NCBI GenBank assembly: GCA_963573315.1
Contig: OY752141.1
Span: 1,674,001 to 1,738,000 of the forward strand
DNA: 64,000 nt
DNA from: Entomortierella parvispora
Taxonomy: Eukaryota > Mortierellomycota > Mortierellomycetes > Mortierellales > Mortierellaceae
Direction: 5' to 3'
The stretch's first letter is position 1. Every line of letters starts with the position of its first letter. The translations under genes and the position numbers were made by a program. This document shows positions 46,388-57,767 of the stretch, piece by piece. The notes below the pieces were generated by a model. The model did not search any database and had not been told where the DNA came from. It saw nothing but the letters and a program-made list of their open reading frames with translations.

Positions 46388-47665
46388 GATCGAGTCATCA
46401 ATAGATGGGGCCTGAAGGAACGCATCTCGAGTATCACAACAGACCAGGGATCAAATGTCAAAAAGGCCATCGCTTTGTATTCGGAGGAGATCACTCGTAT
46501 CTTCTGGGTCGCCTGCGCATCCCACAAGATACAACTCTGCATCAATGGCTCAATCGACCGGAACAGTGGTATCAAGGCCATCTTTCTGAAATGCAGGGAT
46601 ATCTCTACCTGCATCAATGGGAGCACAGTGGCAACAGAGATGCTTGCAGCCAAACAGCGGCGACTCTACGGCAAAGATTGGAAGCTCCTCACCTTCAATG
46701 TGACTCGGTGGAATTCGTGGTTCACTATGGCGGCGAGAGTTCACAAGGTCCATGCAGCGATTCTAGAATTGATCGATGATCTAAAACGCGAGCGACCCAA
46801 GGACCTCAAGGACAAAGCGGAAACGTTGGAAAAAGTCAAGCTGTGTGATGATGAAGTCTTGGCCCTTGGAGAGATGCTTGCTCTTTTGCAGCCAGCAGCG
46901 AACTTCACACACTGGGCAGGATCAGCATCCAAACCAACACTATCTCACGTCTATATTCGTGTCTATTCAATCCTGCCATCCTTCAACACCGTCCACACAG
47001 CACCGGCACAGGCTCTATACAGAAGCCTCGAGAAACAGATAAAGGATTCGTGGCCCCTCGAGACGATATCGGATCATGAACTCCTTGCGATATTTTTGAA
47101 CCCCGCGTGTGCAGCAAGCAACTTCATGAACACCATCGTCGATGGCTATGTCGAGGAACCAGCTGATAGTGGAATCTACATAGCGGGCCGCGTAACCCTC
47201 CGAGAACGCGCAAATACCTTGTTTCGTAGAAGGCTTGAAGAGCGGTATGCAAGTCAATCCAGTAAGGGCTTTTATGATCCGACCGTCAAAAACGCGGAGA
47301 ATGCAGTCCATGCAAAAATGGCCTGCGCTTTGTACCGTATTTATTGTGACGACAAATCTGCGGCAAAGTATTCCGATTGTCCCCAAGCCTTTTGGATGGA
47401 GCAAAAGTCCGACCCCACCATGGCCGCAGCGGCTGCCATAGCGCCGTCCTATCTGGGCATCCAAGCAACTTCTTCAGCAACAGAACGAGCCTTCAGCAAA
47501 GCAGGGTTAATCCTCGACAAGAAAAGGGCATCCACTTCAGATAACCATTTCCATGCTGTTATTTGTGCTCAAAGCTATTCTCTTGTTATTAGGCAGATTC
47601 AAAAGATGCAGGAAAGAGAACACGCTGAGAAACTCGAGATGGCGCGAAAGCCGCCAGTTGTTTGA
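46388..47665 (+). pseudogene. Truncated hAT transposase
   Basis: Frame open from at least 46388 to a stop at 47665 (about 425 codons; first ATG at 46475). It shows the second half of a hAT transposase: ITTDQGSNVKKA around the second catalytic Asp, CASHKIQLCIN, TRWNSWFTM, and the C-terminal dimerisation segment YLGIQATSSATERAFSKAGL. The BED zinc finger and the region with the first catalytic Asp are missing, so it should be inactive in transposition. The remaining frame is intact, suggesting a recent deletion or use of a donor in trans. AATAAA follows at 47674. Confidence 0.85.
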
Positions 47666-47829
47666 ACTGTACAATAAATATATGTATATTTGAAGTTTTG
47701 ATCAAACCGCCTATCCGCGTATTGCAGTCTCAGAGCACCCTCGACATGGTCATAACAGCCCAACAGGGAAAAGTACGTTCATCCCCCCCCCTCCCTCCCC
47801 AAAAATAAAAATAAAAATAAAAAACCCCC

Positions 47830-48056
47830 CCACGCCATCGCACGAAAACAACGCGCCACGGTGTGAAAAGAGCACGCCGCGGCGAGGAGGAAAGCACGCC
47901 CTCGCGAGAAATCGAGCACGCCTCGTTGTTTTCACTCCCGGCCGGGAAAAGTGAGCACGCCCGGCGTGTCCAAGCCACACGCCACGGCAACATTTGTGTC
48001 ACGCTTCGGCGTGATTTCTTTGACGCCCCCAAAAAGGAGGCAATTTTTCAGGCGTT
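47830..48056 (+). repeat. Subterminal GCACGCC motif cluster of the hAT element
   Basis: At least seven copies of CACGCC/GCACGC or its inverse lie in about 220 bp, for example GAGCACGCCGCGG, AAGCACGCCCTCG, GAGCACGCCTCG, GAGCACGCCCGG, CACACGCCACGG and CACGCTTCGGCGTG, immediately inside the right inverted repeat. Confidence 0.8.
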
Positions 48057-48072
48057 CACGCCCAAGCCTCTG
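48057..48072 (-). repeat. hAT right terminal inverted repeat
   Basis: CACGCCCAAGCCTCTG, inverse of 46310-46325. Confidence 0.9.
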
Positions 48073-48274
48073 TAGTGCATGAGTTCGTTGTCAGACATAT
48101 CATGAACGCTAAGCCACTTCACGTCGCGTGATGCGTCGCCTCCCTTGACTTGACCACTTCTTGGTGCTCTTCTTCTCCTTGGAAATCTCTCCCCGATAGA
48201 CCTTCCACAGCAAGCCAATCCATGATTGCGTCTCCAGACAAAAATACATTGCTCCTGTGAGATTGTGCAAAAGG

Positions 48275-49100
48275 GCAATCGACTTTTGACTTGTCCAAGA
48301 ATCAATGGACTTCGACTTTCGTCAAGACTCCTAATACGCTGACCACAGGAGGTGCCCTTGTGGCTGTAGACCCAAGCGATAGTACGATCTACGCATTGGC
48401 AGGATACTTTTTTCGAATACCACAGGAATCAGGAGTCAAGGGAATGCTGACTTACAACTTGGCTACAGCCTCAGTCGGAGTGGTTGCCATGCCATCCTTC
48501 TTGAATCCGAATATGTTTGGGTTCTCTGCAGTTTGGAGCACGGTCCGGAACTCGAACTTGTTCTTCGGATGCCAATCGTATGGTTTGACAAGTGGTATGA
48601 CGCAGTTGTTTAAGTATATTCCTTCAAAAGATCAGTGGGCGAGCCTCGTAAGTCAATATCCTGGGAAGAGAGAGAGAGACGGCGAGGATGTAGGGATTGG
48701 TGCTGAACATTGAATGCAAGGATTGTCTTCTAAGAGAGACGAAGGAAAAGAGGAAAAGACACCCTGTATACTGACTCAACACTTTCCATTATCTCTTTCT
48801 TCTTTCTTCTGATATATGGTCTCCGGCTCTGTCCCAGGTAAATTGCGCGGGCATTGCGGTTTCAACTGTCTTCTCAATAGCATATAATGGCAACAAAATG
48901 GTTCCTTTGACCCCACGACGGTTGCCATGGTGGGCATTGGAACTCAGTACACTTTGGATCTGGCTACAATGACATGGTTTCAAGGAACACCTGCAAACAT
49001 CAATGAATACCGTCCGATATGGCCTGCAGTGTAGCTGGAGACAGCTTCTTCAATGGGAGGTACGATCTTGCTCGCTGTACTCAATTGAAAAATGCCCAAT
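48275..49100 (+). pseudogene. Decayed kelch-type beta-propeller gene
   Basis: Plus-strand pieces read FDLSKNQWTSTFVKTPNT...DPSDSTIYALAGYFFRI..., then SAVWSTVRNSNLFFGCQSYG and FKYIPSKDQWASL (48275-48650), and after an intron-like gap NCAGIAVSTVFSIAYNGNKMV, which shifts frame into GSFDPTTVAMVGIGTQYTLDLATMTW (about 48835-49000). These are blades of the kelch/galactose-oxidase-like proteins common in Mortierella. The frame breaks, an in-frame stop near 49030 and the absent N-terminus mark a pseudogene. It starts about 200 bp from the right end of the hAT element. Confidence 0.7.
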
Positions 49101-49179
49101 CGGGTAATCTCTCTCTTCTTTGTTTTTGTCCTACTTTTGAAAACCCCACAACATCCAGGCTGCGGATTTCCAACTCCTG

Positions 49180-49662
49180 ATGAAGGGGACCTTACAGAAT
49201 CGTCAAAAGCCCTCGAAACGCAAGGTTGTGTTCCAAGAAACCACGGTACAGAAAGAATCAGCTGGACGGCATCCACGACTAAGGCGGAAGGTTTCGGTAC
49301 CCGCAGGCTCTAAGATATCGGCTTCAGAATCAAATGAGATGTCTCCACCGTGCGGAGTACCGAATGGTGACATGGTTAATCAGATACAGGAGGTCCGTGG
49401 TTCGCACTATCCTCTTGGCCTTTGCCTCTGTGAAGTCAAGCGAAAAGGTCAACAACCAACATGCAAGCGATGTGGTTTTCATATTGATCGCAGCTCCATG
49501 CGTTTTGTTCTAAGGATCATAACCAACCCCACGAAAAACTGGAGTTCCATTGACTCCTATCATCTTCAAGACGCGTGTGTAAATGGCTACATGCCTGCGC
49601 CACACTGTTTTACGCCTCAAGAGTATTTGCAAGTGAAAAATAGAAATCATAGGACACGGTGA
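49180..49662 (+). CDS. Hypothetical protein with a CxC/CxxC zinc-binding-like motif
   Basis: Frame of 160 codons from the ATG at 49180. The N-terminal half is Lys/Arg-rich. The C-terminal half reads GLCLCEVKRKGQQPTCKRCGFHIDRSSMRFVLR and DSYHLQDACV, a C-x-C / C-x2-C ... H-x4-C arrangement reminiscent of PARP-type zinc fingers. It may be an independent small gene or the last exon of a longer one; an upstream acceptor (CATCCAG at 49159) is possible. Confidence 0.45.
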   Translation: MKGTLQNRQKPSKRKVVFQETTVQKESAGRHPRLRRKVSVPAGSKISASESNEMSPPCGVPNGDMVNQIQEVRGSHYPLGLCLCEVKRKGQQPTCKRCGFHIDRSSMRFVLRIITNPTKNWSSIDSYHLQDACVNGYMPAPHCFTPQEYLQVKNRNHRTR

Positions 49663-49981
49663 CACATGATCTTGACTGTGTCCCTGTCCCTCATCACGTG
49701 AGGTTTACTGTGTCGTCACGTGAAGTTTACTGTGTCTTTTTGTTCAAGAAAACTGTGTGTCTTTTTGGACACAGTTTTTTCGGTTCTCCCATTAAATAAA
49801 CCTTCGGAAGCAAATACAAAACGCAATAGTGTGGTCGTTGAATCTTCCTTTTTGTTTTTATTTGAGTAGTGTTCTAAACAACGGAATGTGGAAGTAGTGT
49901 TAGTATTAGAAAATGAGCAAGAGGGCCAAGGAGCTCAGCTCTGCATGCCTCCCTCTCATTTTTGTTCCTGCTTTTCCTGCT
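49663..49981. other. Intergenic with TCACGTGA-containing repeats
   Basis: Contains a near-perfect tandem pair TCACGTGAGGTTTACTGTGT and TCACGTGAAGTTTACTGTGT (about 49694-49738) inside a TGTGTC-rich block from 49670 to 49780. No gene is supported. Confidence 0.5.
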
Positions 49982-52312
49982 TTACTGATAGAGGCGGCGA
50001 CGTCTCAAAGAGGAAGTGCAGGCACTACCTTTGGTCCACACGGAGTTGCTGCCGGGGGTGTCACCCTGAGTCCACCACTGAGCGGTATAGATGTAGCCAC
50101 CGTAAACAACAGTGGCTCCACTGCTATACGCTGCGGTCGAGGACCAAGCAGCAGTGCTTCCACAAGAGCCAGGAGCAGGACCTGATCCACTTCCACCACA
50201 GGCACCATTGTCAGTCCATGGAGCGCCAGCGGTCGGGACATTGTTCTGCGTCCACCATTGAGCAGTGTACTGATGTCCATTGTACGAGACTACAGCGCCA
50301 CCGTTGTAAGCAGTGCCAGCAGACCAAGCAGCGGCCGTGCAACCGGAGCTGGGGGGAGCGGTGGCTGTGACAGAAGCAGTCGTCGTCGTCGTCGTCTTGG
50401 AGGGCTGGGCAGTTGTGGTGGGATTGGCAGCGCTGGAAGAAGTAGGAGTAGCTCCAGATGTAGTAGGAGTAGTAACAGCACCACCAGGCTGAGGAATAGT
50501 ACCGGAGCAGCGGGTCGCAGATCCAAGAGCAGCCTTGCAGATCTGCTGAGCTGCAGAGGTGACATCAACGTTTGTGGGAGCACCCTGGGGCTTGTATATT
50601 TCCCAAAAGAACTAAAGGACCGAACAAAGAGCGGAAAGAGGAAATATTAGGTCACGAAGACAAACATGGTGAGATGTAGAGATGTTCTTTTTCATGACTT
50701 ACGCCTCCACTGGTTCCATAGGTTGCAAGGATAGTGGTGAGCTCGGACTGGATCAAAGGAAGCTGGTGAGTGGGGTCGTGAATAGGGTCGGGGTAGGCGG
50801 GGGTACCAATTTCATAGCCGACTTGGGCGGCCATTCCGTTAGCTGAGTACGTGTTCATGTAGTATTGGACCTGCTCGCTCAACGTACAGGCTGTCGGCGT
50901 AGGGCACTCGTAATCCGACTCGTTGTCCGAAAGATCGTAGGTCATAATGTTGACACCACCACTGTTGGCGATACCATTGTAGAGATCGGGGTAGAACTTG
51001 TGAACATAGTACCAGATGTCCTTCAGGTTACCTCCCCACCAGTCAGACGAGTCTCCACCCGCTGCGGCAGCAGCAGTCGAGAGCTTGAGGGTGGGATCAA
51101 TAGCGGCGATGTTGAGAAGGACATCCTTCATGATGGCACTGTACTTGTAAACAGTTTGGTAGTTGGTCCAAGGGCCGTCGCTGGGACCATTCCTGAAATA
51201 ATCAGCGTGCCACATTTCCTCATAGTCTACCAGGGAATTCCCAATGAATAACCGATGGATAGACGTCGGGCATGAGTTAGAACTTGAAAATAACACCCAA
51301 TTGGTCGATGCGCTAAAACAACAACAAACCCGACAACATACCAATATCAACCCCAGCAAGACCGAGATCCTTGGCCAAGTACACCAAGTCCTGGTAAGGG
51401 TCGCGGTTGACAGTGCTGAAGTAATTGTCACCAGGCACTGTGACAACCATCGAGTTGTTGGTGTCGGTCCACTGCAGGCCTTGTTACGAAACGGAAAGTA
51501 ACGTACGATTGTTAAGCTTCTTAGAGTTTTTGGTTTTCCATCGAGACCATGTTCAACTCAACAAATCGCATCGTGTTCAGAACAAGATCTGCATACCTGG
51601 ATTCAGGTTGGGGTGGAAGACCGGACTATCTCCTCCGGCGGTGGCGATGACATACGTTTGAGCGGCCTGCCAGGTGCTGGAGTACGATGGCTCCGGGAAC
51701 ACGGCAAAATTGGCAAGTGTAGTGCCCGCACTCTGGGGCTCACAGGTGTAGCACCACAGATTTGCCAACGTACAGTTGGAGAGACCTCCGAAATCGGTGA
51801 TTTCGTAGTAGTTGGAGTTGTCAGTAGCACCGTAGCTGGCAATAGAGTAGTAGGTGTACATATACTGTTATAAGAGAGAAAATAGGCTGCGGTTAATTTG
51901 AAGAAAGCGTTTTCTGTTCATCAGTAAAGAAGGGGCATCTACTCAAACGTACTGGGAAGCATCCATAGTCCCAACCTCCCACCGACAGGAAGACCTCGAC
52001 GCCGCCGGCCTGAAGAGTTGCCACCTGTGCCTTAATATCCGCGAAACCGTAATCGCCCGAGGTGGCGTAGTTCAACCCCACGTGTTGGAGCGTGTTGGAG
52101 CTGGGAACATAGGCTAAAGTAGGACTGGCAAAGGACAAGTAGAGTCGATTGATGGGAATGGTGGCAGCGTTCTGGGCCAAAACTTGGAGCTTAGATGGTC
52201 CATCGACAGGATCTAGGAGAAGATACCCTCCGACGACAGGGGTCGCGGCCAAGGCGCTGCTGGCAAGGGTGAGGGCCGAGGCAATTGACGCGAAGGCGGT
52301 CAAGAAACGCAT
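49982..52312 (-). CDS. Secreted GH18 chitinase with two chitin-binding modules
   Basis: Hydrolyses chitin for wall remodelling or nutrition. Exons: 52312-51953, 51864-51597, 51479-51342, 51226-50703 and 50611-49982; the join gives 639 aa. A signal peptide (MRFLTAFASIASALTLASSALA) is followed by the GH18 barrel with the DxxDxDxE-type site across an exon junction (AGVDI|DYEEMW, the catalytic Glu intact). A Thr/Pro/Ala linker (~450-510) leads to two CBM5/12-like modules with CTAAAWSAGTAYNGGAVVSY..YTAQWWTQ and CGSTAAWSSTAAYSSGATVV..YTAQWWTQ. No membrane anchor or GPI signal. A TATAAAT box lies about 115 bp upstream (52433-52427). Confidence 0.94.
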
Positions 52313-52426
52313 GTTACGGGGACTTTTTCTTTCTTGAGGACCTTCGGATGTAAACGTTGTGAACGAGAGAAAGGGTAGAGGCGGCGTCAGTTGAGGATGG
52401 GATTGAAGACTGCGGCCGTCAATCCC

Positions 52427-52433
52427 ATTTATA
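52427..52433 (-). promoter_or_regulatory. TATA box of the chitinase gene
   Basis: TATAAAT on the minus strand, about 115 bp upstream of the start codon at 52312. Confidence 0.5.
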
Positions 52434-52439
52434 CTCTTT

Positions 52440-54209
52440 CACATCAGCCGTCTAGGTATGTCTGGTGGACAATTTGCTCAATTGAGGACCCCCCTCTGTT
52501 ACACAACAATCCTTTTTTGGCGCGATTTGATCTGTGATAAGACGAACCCCTGCCCACAGATCCGGCAGGAGTCGAGTGCGCTCAGGGGAAGAGGGTAAAT
52601 TACGTGAACACAATCTGTCATCTGCAAGGGTCTGCTTTGGGACATCAGTTCATCCGAGCAGTAGATCAACCGACTTTTTCATCTCTCAGCAACGCAAACG
52701 GATCACATGTTTCTTCTACAACCTGCTTACAAAGTGGAATACTTACAAAGTGGAATACTGTCTACATAGCTTTGATATTGTTAATGCATGGGAATCGCCT
52801 TTGGTTAACGGAAAAAGAAGAAAATGGTGGCTACTTACAAGACAAGATGGTGCCTAGACCAAAGAGCGGCGAGCAGAATGTTGAGAGGCAGCCGATGTTT
52901 GCACCAGAGATGATTTTCCTGATCAAACTCAATCTCACGCCATGTAGGATGAGTCCACAACGATTCACTTGCAAGACAGAGCCATCCCTGGCTCACACGA
53001 ACTCTGTAGCCAACGATAGTCCGTGGAAAAAGATTGTCATCGATAAGGGAGCGTGGGACCGTGCAAACCACGCGGGCTCCAGAGGACATGTCGCCAATTC
53101 CGGATGTTGCCAGCTAGCGTGCCAAACACAGACCTGTTTTTGCAGGAGAAAGAGTCAACAATCTCCGTCAAAACTATTTATCGATGACCATCAGATTTTT
53201 TTTTTCCTCAGGCATCCATTTTGTTCAACTTCGATTGCTAGGGTGATAAGGCATCGCTCGCGGTTTTCGCCATTCCCAAGAGCTCCTCTTGGAAACAAGC
53301 GTTTGTCCGTCCAAACAAGATCTTTTACCGATACATCCTTTTTGGTTGCTCCTTGATTGAGTCCAGACCCTCTCTAGCTAACAATCTGCACTCTCACGGC
53401 AAGAGAAGAATAAACAATGATGTAGATTGGATACCAGCGTGAGCAACCGAGACAGATTGCTGTGATGGTTGTTTCCCGCAAGTCTTACTTTTTCGAATTT
53501 CCAACCTATCCCTTGAACTGGGGCCAGAACTGAGGATGTTGGGCTTGGCAACTGTCTGCGTGTCCTTGACTGGACAGCACTGGTAGTCGTAATAATAATA
53601 GAGAAGTGGCACTGAGATAAGAAGGGAGTTGTGTCCAGAGGTGCCAGCAGGGACATGTAAAGGGCGAAGAGATGTTCTTTATGAAATTCCTACATCCATT
53701 TAGCGCTACAGCATCACCAATTGCTACGCGCCGACACCAAAGTGCGAGGGCCAGATTCTTAGTGTTGGGTGTTGGGCGTGCCTGTCCCTGTGGAAGGGTC
53801 CCACCCTTTTTCAGTCGAGAACCCAGGTGTACCACAGCCAGGGTGTGAGATATCCGGGAAGGCTCGGCCTGTTTGGCCAATCTGAGTATTTGCCTCCTGG
53901 TGAACTTAGATAACCCTGCACTGCGGTATCTTGGTCCGAAGGTCTGGAGAAGGGCATGAAAGAATGCCGCGTTAAATGTACGATAGGAAATATTTCTGTC
54001 ACGTGCGCAACAAAATTCAATTGACGCGACAAGGTCACCTTGCCAGCGCACAGACATTCACACCCACTGCCATGGACGGAACTCTGACCTGCTGTACTCC
54101 TCCCAATCGCCACCCGATGATTCCATTGCCGCCGTATCGTATGAGATCAGTCACCCACATATATTGCTTTTCAGTCGACCTCATAGCCCGATCTAGCATA
54201 TCTAGTATT
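52440..54209. other. Intergenic, no gene supported
   Basis: The longest frame (52604-53356, plus) has no ATG at its start, no splice support and no recognisable domain, so I do not call it. A short tandem duplication ACTTACAAAGTGGAAT occurs at 52738-52760. No other structure recognised. Confidence 0.4.
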
Positions 54210-56455
54210 CTACTCCCAAGCTGCTTTCGCGACCTGGGTCCACAACGCTTCTCGGGAACGAGCATTGACAGGATCAAAGTCCAGACGGAAATCAGTTGGG
54301 TACTGAGGGGGATCAAACTCGAGTGGGACAATGCTACCTGGGGCATAAATCTCAGCAACGGCCAAGGTCACATCCCCCTGATAAGGCAGATTAGCGATAC
54401 CACTCGACATGTTGCCGAATGCGTAGATCCCGTTCAAAAGTCCCAAGCTCGAAGCCATTCCAACAGCACCCTCGTATTTGGATAAGGGCTCGCCGGCGGT
54501 ACCACCGATTCCATAAGTCTTCACGTTGTACCTGTTGGCAAGGATGTTGGCAACATGAGAGCAGGCTGAGAGACATCTACCATCGGTGACGATGCGAAGG
54601 CGGTCGGGGTTGTTGGTCCAGGGATACTTTGCCACGTCGGGATTGACAGGATAGGTGGCGGGGTTGAAGGCTGCCCGCTTTGTGTAGACGGCCTGTCGTC
54701 CATTGCGGTACTGCGAAACTGTGTCAAGGTAGAATGAGTTGTTGGTGTAAGTACGGTTGTTGGCCAGATCAAAGAAACGCGAGCCGTCGTAGAAAGAGCC
54801 ACCAGCAGTCGAGAACATGTGGCCCATCAGACTCGACCCGCCGTCTGTCGAATTGAAAACTTTGGCGCTCAGCTGCTGGACCTTAGGATTGACACGAAAG
54901 TCAATATGGAGAGTCCTGTCAAGAGAAGAGTTTTCGGGGAAGAACAGCTGTGCAAAGTCAGAGCCGACGTCTGCGTATCCGCCATTTCCACCCACGACAT
55001 CGATAATGATATCGGTCACTCCCCTCTGATATAAGGTTTCGAGAGACTGGTACATGAAATCGATCTCGGCAAAGTCAAGAACGGTGACAAAAAGGTTGAC
55101 AATTCCAACGGTAGGACGATCCTTGAGCTGATAAAAGACGGCGCAGTTGCCGGCTCCGATCTTAATGGCCTCGGGGTAAACAGGAGGGGTAGGACTCGCA
55201 CCAGAAGGCTGATTGGGCTTGGCAGCAGCAGCCTCGGGCTGGTAAGGACTAGCTGCATGGACCCACTTGCGACTCAATGGGACAGAAACCAAGTCGCGCT
55301 TGAGAATAGCACTGGCATTTGGATTAGAGGCTTGTACTGGAGTAACAAGACACACGTTATTAATATAGGATGCTGTGTCGGTGAACTCGAATGGGAAACG
55401 AGGTGTGATAATCCACTTATCGTTAACAACGATGTTGGTCTTCGAATTGGCACATTGAAGCTCGTACTGCACGGATGAGCTGTCAGGTAGGATGCCTCCC
55501 AGAGAGAACTCTCCGGGATTGGAAACAAAGGTGCCCACCTGAGGACTGTAAATCATCGATGCTAAGGCCTCGTTCAGGCGGGCATTGGGATCTTTGGAGG
55601 TGCTGAGACTGTCAGCAAACTTCTTGACTCGGGCCATTCCATTTTTTCCATCAATCTTTACGACAGTGCAGTCCTCATAGCCACGGCCAAGGTTGTCCTT
55701 GTACACTTTGAGGACCTATTGTATCGTGAATAGGATATGAATACTTTAGTTCGACAATGGATATTTTTGAACAAGGGGTGAACTTTTTCGAAAGAATGTG
55801 CAAAATCCGTGATTCAGGTTCAATGACATTTTTCATGGAATATACGGATCGTACCTGTTTGCCATTGATAACAGGAGCATAGAGATTGAGTGGCTGAATA
55901 TACAGATACGCCGAGTAGCAGCTGGCTGTGAAGACAGAAGACAGAAAAGGTTACACAAAGGCTGTTTGCGGCCGCGGCTTTACCAAAGCCCACGGGTGAA
56001 GGCGAGACAGAGTAAACACGTCATTAGATCACCTCTTGTCTTAACTTACGAGCGTAGAGCACATGCAGGTCATGAAGAGATGCCAGAGCATTATAGATGT
56101 CGGTGTGGAACTTTCGGTCGCTTGTGTAGCTGGCGCGTCCAATCTTCCTCAACTTTTGAATAACGTCAACTGGATCCCCTTCGAGAGGTTTGGCCAAAAA
56201 AGGTGTCATGGCGGTGTCGCGAGAAATGTAATAGTCATTGAAAAGACTAGTGATAGAATCAATGGTGGTTTTGGCGGCGGCACGGTTGAAGGGAACCGAA
56301 TCGAAGCATGTTTTCACATCTTCATAGGTGATGTTGACGCCCTGTTTGGCCGCAAGACTCGAGCAACCAGACGAGCTCTGGCCGGCGGCTGTGACGTGAG
56401 CCAGGGCAATTGCAGAGACCAAGAGAACGCAAGTCTTGATCGCGTTGGAGACCAT
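54210..56455 (-). CDS. Secreted S41-family peptidase
   Basis: Predicted extracellular C-terminal-processing-type peptidase. Exons 56455-56050, 55925-55855 and 55715-54210 give 660 aa. The signal peptide is MVSNAIKTCVLLVSAIALAHVTA. The fold is indicated by VYKDNLGRGYEDCTVVKIDG, the VTDIIIDVVGGNGGYADVG segment, and the DGRCLSACSHVANIL motif expected to carry the catalytic Ser, followed by VKTYGIGGTAGEPLS. The family is seen as secreted S41 proteins in many fungi; substrate unknown. The small middle exon (71 nt) and phases are consistent. An ATATAA promoter element lies near 56543-56538. Confidence 0.85.
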
Positions 56456-56537
56456 GATGTGAGAGTGGGATTGTTTGCGCAGACAGGAGGATTTGTTGAT
56501 AACGGGAGGGGTGAATGGATAAAGAAAAGGCGCGCGC

Positions 56538-56543
56538 TTATAT
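56538..56543 (-). promoter_or_regulatory. TATA-like element of the S41 gene
   Basis: ATATAA on the minus strand, about 85 bp before the start codon at 56455. Confidence 0.4.
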
Positions 56544-56579
56544 TTAAGGAGAATAGGGCGCAAACATTCGATACTGTCC

Positions 56580-57767
56580 TCGGAGAGATTTACATCCTCT
56601 GAAGCTGCCTACAGAACACCACGTTCAAGGGCGGACTGGCTATATTTCGGAAGAACGCTGAAATCGCGTAAAAACGATTGAGCGGGGCTCTCGTTCCTTG
56701 GCACTCTTCTTGGCAAGCACTCGTGAGCATCCGAGAGCGATCCCATCGATCAATTGGCATTTGGGAGTTGCAGGGAATGTTACTGCATCCACTGAGGGCG
56801 AGTTAAGGTTGTCGATTTTTTTGGTCTCTGATCTGCGCTCAACGAGAGTCGCACAATGTTGATCGGATTCCGCGAAGGATGCATTGCCCGTTAACCCTCG
56901 GGTCAGCTGACAAATAGCGGTCTACAGTGTAGTCATTGCCACGCGTAACAGCTTCTTATCTGAATGTAACCTAGCCACGTTCAGTCTATGCTGCTCCTGC
57001 TTCAGGGTCAGCTAGTCACCTGTGGCGTCTTTGCCAGATTCTTCATTGCTTGTGAATGGAATGGAGGCGTCCGCAGCGCTCAAGCACTGGGATGAGTGCA
57101 CAGGAGATATTTATTGAGGCGATTCGGATCCAACTGATCGTGGCCCTCCTAACACAGGCAACAATGGTCCTCCAGGATCATACAGTCGAGGTCTGCTTAA
57201 GCCAAGCGACTGAAGTCTTCCTTCAAGTTTGGCCCAGAGAAAGTTGACTCTACTACAGGCACAGCATTAATTGGATTTGGAAAAGATTCGAGTCGAGCAA
57301 GAAAAGCAGATGTTGGAGTTGCAGGAGCGACTTCACCAAAAAGAGTAATGCTTTCTGTAAGACGCGTTTCGTGTTTTTTTCATCAAAAAGGGCATGCAGA
57401 GTGACACCTCTTACAGGTGAAATGAAAATCGTGGAATGAACGAGCCACATGATAACAGAACATCACCTCAAAAATGACGAAGAGTTTCCCAATAATAGAA
57501 GTTCTTTCGGTAAAGCGTGCCTCCTAATCTCAGATTGTAAATTGGCAAGAACCATAGGCTATTTTGACTAGAGATCTGCTCAAGGCACGTTCCACACAGA
57601 TACCATTCCTCATAGGAAATAGGAAATGATTGGTTTTTTCACGTGTTTCATTGTTCAATTGAGGAGTTCAACAGTTTTCTCGGCTATTCAAACACCTTTT
57701 CTTTTGAGGATATCGGGTTTTTTGTCTCGCACTGATCGGTGGTTGTTCAAAACTCTTGCGAAGGATT
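56580..57767. other. Intergenic, no gene supported
   Basis: No reading frame is convincing. It probably holds upstream sequence of the S41 gene and the 3' end of the GST-like gene. Confidence 0.45.

Larger units (their letters stand above)
46310..48072 (+). mobile_element. hAT-type DNA transposon, internally deleted
   Basis: 1763 bp bounded by matching 16-bp terminal inverted repeats CAGAGGCTTGGGCGTG (46310-46325 and 48057-48072). It encodes only the 3' part of a hAT transposase. The right subterminal region (about 47830-48060) carries many CACGCC/GCACGC motifs in both orientations, probably transposase binding sites. The left side has only about 60 bp between the inverted repeat and the transposase frame, so the 5' half of the gene appears deleted. 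No clean 8-bp target duplication is visible (CATCATCG left, TAGTGCAT right). Probably non-autonomous. Confidence 0.85.

Noticed and set aside
46310-48072. A complete autonomous hAT transposon
   Set aside because: The zinc finger and the first catalytic Asp region are not found between the left end and 46388.
52604-53356. Plus-strand frame of 250 codons
   Set aside because: It begins without ATG, contains no recognisable motif, and no splice sites link it to a convincing exon.
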